A DNA stretch of 45,181 bases from Gammaproteobacteria bacterium (GTDB lineage: Bacteria > Pseudomonadota > Gammaproteobacteria > Pseudomonadales > Azotimanducaceae): assembly GCA_002704225.1 (NCBI GenBank), contig PAFU01000037.1:1-45181 (forward strand). Direction: 5' to 3'. The translations under genes and the position numbers were made by a program. The notes beneath the pieces were generated by a model. That model saw only the letters and a program-made list of their open reading frames with translations, made no database searches and was not told where the DNA came from. This document shows, one piece after another, positions 38,810 to 45,181 of this stretch. The stretch's first letter is position 1; each line of letters opens with the position of its first letter.

Positions 38810-40687
38810 CTACGAGTGACACTTAGAGGGTAAGTCCAATGTGGGATTACGATCAAAGAAACCCACGGGTATCAGGTGAAAACCGGTGTATTCCACCGGC
38901 ATCACTGGCCAATCTTCGGGCCGTGGCACGTGGGTTAGAGCCACGGTATGCCACATAACCAGATCACATTCGGCAATGTCTCGATCGTTTTTGGTGTACT
39001 CGGGCAGGCCACCACCGTCGTGCATGACGGTATGCGCCCCTGCCGCGCTGAACTCACCCTCTGTGTAGGGCGTTGCCCAGATATGATGCTTGCCAAAAGC
39101 ACCCCGACGAGCCACGGCCGAATTGTCTGCGGCCAACAGCGACGGAGACCCAGCAGGCAAAAGCTTGTACGACACGGGATTACCCAAACCGTTCAAGGAT
39201 GTGGGATTCACAACCTTCCAGTGGCGACTTTGCTCTGGGGCAATGTTTCGCTTTGCCGAAGTCTCGCCGGTCAAATGACGGGAGACGGATTGAAACTGAG
39301 TGCCGTCTGGATTGCTATCACTGACCGGCAAAACTTCAATCTGACTTTCATACAACGAGTTCGCACCGCCGTCTAAATCCCAGTCTAGGCGAAAACAAAA
39401 GACATGCTGGTGTACTGGCGAGGCCAACCCCTCGGCAATCAATGGTGATTGGCTGGGGTTGTGACTTTCTGCCGTCACCGCGCTGACGCCGACGATGCCC
39501 GTTAGCTTAATTTCCATTTGGATCGTGCCGTCGAGGTACAGGTACCAGTAAAAGCCGTAGTCGTAGTTTCCGATGGTAAAGATCGAACTGATGACCAAGC
39601 GCCGAGAGCGCCGCACTTCACTGGTTTGAGACTCGCTGTCGTAGTGTTTCCATTGAATACCGTAGTCTTCCTCGTGCATGCAGATGGCATTCTCTACAGA
39701 CTTGACCTTGCCCTCCCAAGTCACCTGATGTACGTCAAAATAGAAGATCTCACCTAAACAATCGCAGCCCAGCTTTAAGGAATTGACCAACATACCCATG
39801 TTGTATTCCGAGGCATCCAGCACGTGTTTCCACGAGTGCATGTTGTCGCTATCCCCATAGGGCACGATCATTTCCGATAGCGCTGCTCGATACAGTAGTG
39901 GCCGATCCTGCAGCGACAGCTGATGCAAGACCAAACCGTGCACCGGATGCATGGACACAGAAAACTCATAGCCCTGCCATTTCACTCGGTAACCGTCCAC
40001 CTCGAAGCTGGGCCCCTCGGGCTGTACGATCTCCAAGTCTTTCAGGTCAGTCCGCGTGCTTTGCTGGTGAGCCGAATCGAAACGTCCAGAATGTGGCGGC
40101 ATGGGTATCACGCCAGAGTCCTCCACCAAAACCACCTGCTGATCCGTCACGTCCACGTGGCAAATCAGACCATGGATGGGGCGAGCGTAGCCATTGTCTG
40201 TCGCATCTTCGCGCACAAAGGCGATACAGCGAACCGCCCGATGCCCTTTTGGCAACTCGACCACGGGATACCCGCCTGCAGGCCATGGGTCAATTTGAAT
40301 ACGCTTAAGATCTTCATCGGTGTCGCAGGGAATCCCTCGGGCTTTCACTGCTGCCAGCCATTCGGGATGGTTCTTGGTCAGTTGAATGGCAACACCCAGA
40401 TCCAGATAACCGTACGGGGCTTGAGCCTCATTGGGTAATCGGTCCAGTCGATCCACCTGTTTTTTCGAGAGATTCACCAGGACCTCAAAGCCGCCGTCGG
40501 ACTCGCTGTCCGTACCCAAAAATCGTACTACTCGGTCTGCGGCCCTACCCGCTTTTACCTCGGTTTTTGCCGGCTCTTCTAGACCCGATGAACAGAACAC
40601 TGCTCGCTCGTCGCTGTGGGCTTGGCGGAATATGGCAACAGCTTCTTGGATTTCTGCTGCCGAAAGAGGCTCAAAGGGATTAGACAT
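38810..40687 (-). CDS. Copper-containing primary amine oxidase
   Basis: The 625-residue product is a full-length copper amine oxidase, which oxidises primary amines to aldehydes with release of ammonia and peroxide. The topaquinone precursor is Tyr near 375 in TIGNYDYGFYW. The catalytic base Asp is near 291 in LDASEYNMG. Copper ligands are the H-x-H of VHQHVFCFRLD (about 426 and 428) and the His of LTHVPRPEDWPVMP. No signal peptide is seen at the start 40687, which has AGGAG seven bases upstream. The open frame to 40864 adds a basic, unlikely extension. The substrate (phenethylamine, tyramine or histamine type) is undetermined. Confidence 0.95.
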   Translation of the reverse strand: MSNPFEPLSAAEIQEAVAIFRQAHSDERAVFCSSGLEEPAKTEVKAGRAADRVVRFLGTDSESDGGFEVLVNLSKKQVDRLDRLPNEAQAPYGYLDLGVAIQLTKNHPEWLAAVKARGIPCDTDEDLKRIQIDPWPAGGYPVVELPKGHRAVRCIAFVREDATDNGYARPIHGLICHVDVTDQQVVLVEDSGVIPMPPHSGRFDSAHQQSTRTDLKDLEIVQPEGPSFEVDGYRVKWQGYEFSVSMHPVHGLVLHQLSLQDRPLLYRAALSEMIVPYGDSDNMHSWKHVLDASEYNMGMLVNSLKLGCDCLGEIFYFDVHQVTWEGKVKSVENAICMHEEDYGIQWKHYDSESQTSEVRRSRRLVISSIFTIGNYDYGFYWYLYLDGTIQMEIKLTGIVGVSAVTAESHNPSQSPLIAEGLASPVHQHVFCFRLDWDLDGGANSLYESQIEVLPVSDSNPDGTQFQSVSRHLTGETSAKRNIAPEQSRHWKVVNPTSLNGLGNPVSYKLLPAGSPSLLAADNSAVARRGAFGKHHIWATPYTEGEFSAAGAHTVMHDGGGLPEYTKNDRDIAECDLVMWHTVALTHVPRPEDWPVMPVEYTGFHLIPVGFFDRNPTLDLPSKCHS

Positions 40688-40808
40688 TCGATCTCTCCTG
40701 TTCTGATGTCTGGGCGTGGTGCGTCGCGCCTCTAATTTAGCCTCTTTTGTCAATACATCGCCAGCGTGACCCGATTTAGTGGCAACAGCAAACCTGCGTT
40801 GGTGCGTT

Positions 40809-41102
40809 TTACGACTCAGCAGCGTCCACATTCTGGCAAGTAACGAGAGCGGCAACGACAGCATCGACTGTTAAGGCTTTCGATTGATCTTTGACCGCTT
40901 TGCGAAGGCAAATATTGATGTTTTCTTTTGCGGCCGGCGTTTGACTGAGTCTTTTGACGTCAGCCTTAGACTCACAGGATCGCATTTCATCGTTAACGCA
41001 ACCGAGATTCGAGCATTGGTCAGGCAATGGGACTGAGCAGGGCTCAGCCCAACTTAAGCCCGTCAGACACAGCAAGAACACACCACTCAATACCGTTCTC
41101 AT
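40809..41102 (-). CDS. Small cysteine-rich secreted protein
   Basis: I do not recognise this 97-residue protein. Residues 1-19 are a Sec signal peptide ending SWA before EPC. The mature part has six cysteines in two spaced groups (EPCSVPLPDQCSNLGC, C near 43, C near 65, C near 89), a pattern typical of small disulfide-bonded periplasmic proteins. Its ATG overlaps the stop of the upstream secreted-protein gene by four bases (ATGA), so the two are cotranscribed and probably act together. Confidence 0.72.
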   Translation of the reverse strand: MRTVLSGVFLLCLTGLSWAEPCSVPLPDQCSNLGCVNDEMRSCESKADVKRLSQTPAAKENINICLRKAVKDQSKALTVDAVVAALVTCQNVDAAES

Positions 41103-41593
41103 TCTTCGATGACCTCACCAACCATCCGCTTCTCTTCAAGGCGACCTCCAGAGGTTTGTCCCTTCCTATGAAGCTCCCTTAGCCTACTGCACTGGCCTCG
41201 ATCTAACGTGACCAGTGGCGGTGTTTTGCCCATCTGTATCAGTGAGCGTCTTTCGTAAGCGAAGTTTGACTTGCCAATTCTGTGTTCTCGAGACGTCGCC
41301 ACTGAATCGCTGTCGTTGATTGTCTTTAAGACCCAAGAACCGTTTTCGTGCGTCACCGGCGCCCTAACACTCTCAACGACGACTTTGTGGCGAGTATCGA
41401 AAACCTCGAGCTTCCCCTCTCGTTGTTTTTCCCCAAACACCAAGGTGATTTCAAAAATTTGGTTTTTCGCGGCGAAGGCACATATCAGCGAAAACGCATC
41501 GGGTTTTTCTATCGACACGTCCGTCAGCTGCTGCTCACCCCAACTTGAGCGAACGAGAGACACCAACATCAGCCCCATCACCAACCGTCTCAC
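41099..41593 (-). CDS. Unrecognised secreted protein
   Basis: This is a 164-residue product with a signal peptide (LVMGLMLVSLVRSSWG, cleavage near 19). A likely beta-rich body follows (AFSLICAFAAKNQIFEITLV, then KLEVFDTRHKVVVESV). The C-terminus is basic and charged (RKGQTSGGRLEEKRMVGEV). The start is a GTG at 41593 with AGGAG 11 bases upstream; an in-frame ATG five codons later would cut the signal peptide's basic end. Two cysteines are in the mature part. No family is recognised. First gene of a two-gene unit with the cysteine-rich protein. Confidence 0.7.
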   Translation of the reverse strand: MRRLVMGLMLVSLVRSSWGEQQLTDVSIEKPDAFSLICAFAAKNQIFEITLVFGEKQREGKLEVFDTRHKVVVESVRAPVTHENGSWVLKTINDSDSVATSREHRIGKSNFAYERRSLIQMGKTPPLVTLDRGQCSRLRELHRKGQTSGGRLEEKRMVGEVIEE

Positions 41594-41637
41594 CGATTTC
41601 GTATCTCCTCTTTAGACCGCTACGTTAGCGCTACTCT

Positions 41638-42099
41638 CTACCTGTTTTGGCAGTATTCGCTTCTCAAGGACTGCCTTAGTTCTGAGCCAACCTTTTTGAA
41701 TCCGTACTTTTCGTAGAAAGGCAGGTTTTGCTCGGTGGTCTCAACCAGATATAGGCCGTACTCCGCGCATCCCCGCAATTTTGCCTGCTCGACCGTTTTT
41801 TCCACCAAACGGCCTCCGATGTTCTGACCACGACCGGCGGGATCGACGATTAGCTCCTCAAGTTGGCAGTACTCACCGCCATATCGCATCGCGAGGTTGT
41901 ATGAAACTGAAGCCATGCCGAGGATTCTACCGCCTCCTTCCGCAACAAAAACCTCGCCCCGGGTGTTATCGAGAAGCTGGTCGAAAATTTCGGGCGCTAG
42001 GGGGTCGGTTGAGCCACCGGTAAAACTTGCGAGGCTCTGAAGTAATTCCATGCAGCGTTGGCTGTCATTCTGTCTTGCATTTCTAACAGTAAGGGTCAT
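41638..42099 (-). CDS. GNAT-family N-acetyltransferase
   Basis: This 153-residue acetyl-CoA-dependent acetyltransferase has the N-terminal strand VRNARQNDSQRCMELL. The core is QLEELIVDPAGRGQNIGGRL (about 82-101), with the Q/R-x-x-G-x-G/A-like acetyl-CoA loop RGQNIGG. The C-terminal motif B region is NLPFYEKYGFKKVG. The acceptor is unknown. GGAG lies 11 bases before the ATG. It is a single gene, 44 bp upstream of the secreted-protein pair on the same strand. Confidence 0.88.
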   Translation of the reverse strand: MTLTVRNARQNDSQRCMELLQSLASFTGGSTDPLAPEIFDQLLDNTRGEVFVAEGGGRILGMASVSYNLAMRYGGEYCQLEELIVDPAGRGQNIGGRLVEKTVEQAKLRGCAEYGLYLVETTEQNLPFYEKYGFKKVGSELRQSLRSEYCQNR

Positions 42100-42516
42100 C
42101 TACTCTTGTCTCCACTAAAGTCCATCACGCCTCGAAACAGCTAACACCAAGGCAGCTTGTTCAACGGTTACGCTAGACTGCCGAGCATCAGCCTTTATCG
42201 CTACCTGCCTTCCATCCAGCATCAGCAGTCCTTTACTCACCGTTTGCCCATCTCAATCACCATGAACTCTCTGCAGCCCGAATCGCTTGTCAATCCGTAA
42301 GCACCGCAATTTCACCAAAGAGATCATGCCAGCCTCAGCCGGAACAGAGAACGACTTTCAGGCACAATCGGCGGGTGCTGAAGTTCACCTTGCACGGTCG
42401 CTCTACATCAATCAGTGTTCGGTAACGGATAATTGTCTTCGTAAAGTCGGAAGCGGCTTAGCAGAACAAGGCACTGCGTGGTATTCGTCAAATACTAGGC
42501 GCCAGGAGATTTAAAC
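42100..42516. other. 417-bp gap, no gene supported
   Basis: The plus frame starting TTG at 42287 (75 codons) lacks a ribosome site and any recognisable family and is not called. The region must hold the GNAT promoter (minus) and the SDR promoter (plus). AGGAG eight bases before 42517 is the SDR ribosome site. I saw no repeat, tRNA or strong hairpin. Confidence 0.5.
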
Positions 42517-43275
42517 GTGGATCAAAACGACAACGCTGGATTTTGGATTGTAACAGGCGCGGCATCGGGTATCGGCGCAGCCGTTGTCAGAGCTGTGAGA
42601 CACTCTGGGGCTAATGTGCTTGCGCTGGACGTCGATGACGCCAAAGGTTCAGCGCTAGCAGAAGAGACTGGCGCGCTGTACCGGGTTTTGGATGTTGGCG
42701 ATCTCGATCAATGGCAGCAATTCGCGGACTACCTAGCCTCTGAAAGCGCACGTCTGGGCTCGCCAACGTACATTCACCTCAATGCAGGCATTCAAATTGC
42801 GCCGCCAGACGTACCGTTATCTGAGTATCAGCTAGAGGCAGCAACCTTAGAGCGCTACAGGCGTATGATGAGTGTCAATGTCGACGGGGTCGTGTTCGGC
42901 TTGCAGACGCTGTTGCCGCTGTTGGCGCCTGGCGCGGCAATCGTTGTGACCGCATCTCTCGCTGGTGTAACCCCTTACGCAATTGACCCGCTTTATGCGA
43001 TGAGCAAGCACGCGGTGGTTGGCCTCGTGCGAAGCTTGGCACCAGAGCTCGCCAGACGAGGCATTCGTATACATGCCCTTTGCCCTGGCGCCGTAGCCAC
43101 TGAAATCATACCTCACGCCCAAAAGACCAATGACGCCCTTTTTATGGCCCCTGAGGATCTTGCGAAGGACGTGGTCGAACTCATGGAAGAACCCGAGAGT
43201 GGCAAAAGCTGGGTCAGGTTGCGTGCAGATAAACCACGTTATGTGATTCGCGCCCCAGGCGACAAAACACGCTAA
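42517..43275 (+). CDS. Short-chain dehydrogenase/reductase
   Basis: This classical 252-residue SDR has the NAD(P) loop TGAASGIGAAVV at about 13-24 and an acidic end of strand 2 (LALDVDDAK), suggesting NAD(H). NAGIQ follows, the catalytic Ser is in VTASLAGVTPYA, and the Y-x-x-x-K lies in YAMSKHAVVGLV. LCPGAVATEI completes the substrate loop. It starts with GTG at 42517, with AGGAG eight bases upstream. The EthD-like gene follows after 11 bp, so the two share a transcript. Confidence 0.9.
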   Translation: MDQNDNAGFWIVTGAASGIGAAVVRAVRHSGANVLALDVDDAKGSALAEETGALYRVLDVGDLDQWQQFADYLASESARLGSPTYIHLNAGIQIAPPDVPLSEYQLEAATLERYRRMMSVNVDGVVFGLQTLLPLLAPGAAIVVTASLAGVTPYAIDPLYAMSKHAVVGLVRSLAPELARRGIRIHALCPGAVATEIIPHAQKTNDALFMAPEDLAKDVVELMEEPESGKSWVRLRADKPRYVIRAPGDKTR

Positions 43276-43286
43276 GGAGAATTTAC

Positions 43287-43856
43287 ATGTCCACACTAAA
43301 AATAGCGGCAGTTTTTGCGGATAAACCAGAAGCGAGGAAAGTGGCTAAAGCGAGCCAAAGCCTTATGTTTGAGGCGTCAGCGGAAACGACCGAACACCTC
43401 CCCTTCGCAGCGCTTGTTCTCGGCACTTCTGAAAGCCTCATGGATCTCAAGCAACACACAGATGTGGGTTTGTATCTCGTCAATGAGCGCGCCGTATTAA
43501 ATCAACCTCTGAGCATGCTTGACCACGATATGTTGCCGGTGATCGCGGGCGTCTTTCCAATGGTGGCAAATCCAGAAATTGGCCCCAAGGCAGCGGACAC
43601 GCATTGGCGCGAGCAGCATGCGCCTATCGCATTGGATGTGCATACCGCCATGACGCATTACTATCAACTATCCGTCGTGCACCGATTTTCAGGCGAAGAC
43701 TGGAACGGTTTAGCGCTGTGCTGTTTTGCTAACGAAGACGACCTGCGGAATAAGTTTTATGATTCTCCAGAGGGCAAGCGGCGGGTGGCCCTTGATGTTG
43801 CGAAATTTGCTGACACAAGAAACTCGCCGCGTCGTGTTGTGACTCGGTTGGTTTGA
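43287..43856 (+). CDS. EthD-domain protein
   Basis: The 189-residue product has an EthD/dimeric alpha-beta barrel second half. HWREQHAPIALDVH (106-119) matches the family H-W-x-x-x-H-x-P/A-L signature. LALCCFANEDDLRNKFYDSP with D-x-x-x-F-x-D near 170-176 completes it. The first 95 residues look like a degenerate ferredoxin-like half (LVLGTSESLMDLKQHTDVGLYL). EthD proteins accompany oxidative degradation of ethers, steroids and aromatics, with no settled activity. AAGGAG lies seven bases before the ATG. Coupled to the upstream SDR. Confidence 0.75.
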   Translation: MSTLKIAAVFADKPEARKVAKASQSLMFEASAETTEHLPFAALVLGTSESLMDLKQHTDVGLYLVNERAVLNQPLSMLDHDMLPVIAGVFPMVANPEIGPKAADTHWREQHAPIALDVHTAMTHYYQLSVVHRFSGEDWNGLALCCFANEDDLRNKFYDSPEGKRRVALDVAKFADTRNSPRRVVTRLV

Positions 43857-43921
43857 GTTAACACTCACCTGAACGCGACCGCTACGACGTGGTTTGATGT
43901 CGCCCCTGCTTGCCAAAACAT

Positions 43922-44752
43922 TCATGCGCGCGTGAGTGTCTGTTCATCCACCATTGCATCCAGTTGTTTTTGTACCGCCTTGGCCCAACGAGGATGCGTC
44001 AGAATCCAGAACTTTTCCTCTTCAATGGCGCTGGCAACAAGTTCACCTACCTCATCAGGGTGCATACCCTGTTCCAACGCCGACTGGATATTCCCCGCTA
44101 GTTTCCCAGCCTTTTCATTGTCATTTTTGGGCTTACCCCGGCCCGGACGATAGTCGACCGAATGGCGACTGATGTTCGTGTTGATAGGCCCAGGACACAA
44201 TACGGAAGCCCTTACATTGCTCTGCTTGGCTCGCAGCTCCCGCTCTGTGGCCGCCATCAGTGCGACAACACCGTGTTTGGCAACATTGTAAGCGCCCATC
44301 ATTTGTGACGAGATCAAACCCGCCATCGAAGAGGTCGCGTTAATATGCCCTTCGCCCTGAGCCTCAATTAGCGGCAAAAACGTTTTCACCGCATAGATCG
44401 GCCCCCACAAGTCGACGTTGATAATCCATTCCCAGTCCGACAGCTTGACGTTGCGAGCGGAGGTTGGAATACCAACACCGGCATTACTGCACACCACGTG
44501 AACACCCCCAAAGCGATCCATAGCGGTATTAGCCAGACGCTCCACATGATCAAGTTTGGATGCATCACAAATTTGGCTTACAACTTCGACACCGGCATCC
44601 AAAAATTCCTGCTCCGCAGCTTGCAAGAGCTCTTCATTTAAGTCGGCAAGCACCAACTGCATGCCGCGCTTTGCAAAAGACCTTGCCATGCCTAGCCCAA
44701 TACCACTGGCAGCACCGGTAATGACCGCAGTTCGCCCGGAAAATTCCTGCAT
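43922..44752 (-). CDS. Short-chain dehydrogenase/reductase
   Basis: This 276-residue classical SDR has the cofactor loop ITGAASGIGLGMARSFAKRG and an acidic LVLADLNEE end of strand 2, suggesting NAD(H). NAGVGIP follows. The Ser is in NATSSMAGLIS, and the Y-x-x-x-K in AYNVAKHGVVAL. LCPGPINTNISRHSVDYRP and the C-terminal FWILTHPRWAKAVQ are typical of SDRs found beside acyl-CoA catabolism genes. GGGAGAG precedes the ATG. It follows the CoA-transferase gene on the same strand after 15 bp, so both are likely one operon. Confidence 0.9.
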   Translation of the reverse strand: MQEFSGRTAVITGAASGIGLGMARSFAKRGMQLVLADLNEELLQAAEQEFLDAGVEVVSQICDASKLDHVERLANTAMDRFGGVHVVCSNAGVGIPTSARNVKLSDWEWIINVDLWGPIYAVKTFLPLIEAQGEGHINATSSMAGLISSQMMGAYNVAKHGVVALMAATERELRAKQSNVRASVLCPGPINTNISRHSVDYRPGRGKPKNDNEKAGKLAGNIQSALEQGMHPDEVGELVASAIEEEKFWILTHPRWAKAVQKQLDAMVDEQTLTRA

Positions 44753-44767
44753 CGCGCACTCTCCCTC

Positions 44768-45181
44768 TTATTCTCGTGTTGTGGTTAAAAATGCTGATTC
44801 GACATTGCTGATTTGCTCCGGTGACCAACCCAACCATTGTTTCAATACTTCCTCGTTATGCTCGCCCAGATGAGGGGCTCCGGCCCTGACTCGTGACTCC
44901 AGGTGCCTGTATCGATAAGGTGATGACGGAATCAAGCGCTTGCCGCCTGCTCGATCATCGACCTCTGCAATTGAGTTTCGCGCTGCCACCGAGGCCAGAT
45001 CCTGCACATCAGATGCCGACCTGACATCGCCCCAAGCGATGTTCATTCGATCGAGCGCCTGAATGACGTCTTCCCTATTGCGGCAGGTCTCTGTGAAAAA
45101 ATGTTTGGAGGCCGCACGACGCGCTTTGATTTTTTCTTCAAGCGAAACGTCTTGCGTCTCTTCCAGGCCGTCGCTCACCTT
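44768..45181 (-). CDS. CaiB/BaiF-type CoA-transferase, C-terminal part
   Basis: The frame is open to the right window edge, so only the last 137 residues are seen. The C-terminal signature RYRHLESRVRAGAPHLGEHN followed by EEVLKQWLGWSPEQI is that of class III (CaiB/BaiF) CoA-transferases. These enzymes move CoA between acyl groups through an aspartyl-CoA thioester. The catalytic Asp lies outside. A GTG at 45178 is in frame but need not be the start, since the family is about 400 residues. Cotranscribed with the downstream SDR. Confidence 0.85.
   Translation of the reverse strand, partial: KVSDGLEETQDVSLEEKIKARRAASKHFFTETCRNREDVIQALDRMNIAWGDVRSASDVQDLASVAARNSIAEVDDRAGGKRLIPSSPYRYRHLESRVRAGAPHLGEHNEEVLKQWLGWSPEQISNVESAFLTTTRE

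Noticed and set aside
42287-42514. 75-codon plus-strand frame with TTG start
   Set aside because: There is no ribosome site; the end coincides with the SDR leader and the composition is unlike a protein of known type.

Overview
The window looks like a chromosomal segment of a marine-type gammaproteobacterium. Two layouts are the ones known from Pseudomonas and its relatives: leuC-leuD-leuB-asd-fimV with a divergent LysR gene, and gltA divergent from sdhCDAB-sucAB-lpd-sucCD. Genus cannot be read from the sequence alone; a Pseudomonadales/Cellvibrionales-like lineage is an inference.

Region 1 (1-9.5 kb) holds biosynthesis and housekeeping. From right to left on the minus strand are leuC, leuD, leuB, asd and the 5' part of fimV. 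A divergent LysR regulator faces leuC across an AT-rich gap with a TTTAAG-N4-CTTAAA palindrome. Next come aroC (overlapping the LysR gene tail to tail), prmB (GTG start) and gpsA.

Region 2 (9.5-25 kb) holds htpG and the central TCA block. htpG has a well-formed sigma-32-type promoter packed against the terminator-like hairpin of the suc operon. The TCA genes run sdhC-sdhD-sdhA-sdhB-sucA-sucB-lpd-sucC-sucD on the minus strand, with gltA divergent across 686 bp. A 350-bp gap between sdhB and sucA carries two hairpins. gltA ends in a 12-bp stem-loop shared with a convergent beta-hydroxyacid dehydrogenase.

Region 3 (26-32.4 kb) is the selenocysteine machinery: selA, selB and tRNA-Sec (UCA anticodon). 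Between selB and the tRNA lie an unrecognised 76-residue protein with a coupled mini-ORF, a GPH/MelB-like transporter and a Coq4-family protein. No selD or obvious selenoprotein is present in the window.

Region 4 (32.5-45.2 kb) is accessory: short, mostly single-gene units in mixed orientation. It holds a crotonase, a DUF938 methyltransferase whose ribosome binding site lies in a hairpin, three short-chain dehydrogenases, an EthD-like protein and two small membrane-anchored split-barrel-like proteins. It also holds an alpha/beta hydrolase, a luciferase-like (LLM) oxidoreductase, a copper amine oxidase, a pair of small secreted proteins, a GNAT acetyltransferase and the end of a CaiB-type CoA-transferase. 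The mix suggests catabolism of CoA-activated and ring or amine substrates, but no complete pathway can be read. No insertion sequence, integrase, CRISPR array or recognised defence system was seen. The best candidates for unexplained biology are the hairpin-masked DUF938 start, the 76-residue orphan with its mini-ORF, the paired split-barrel-like proteins, and the SDR/EthD pair.
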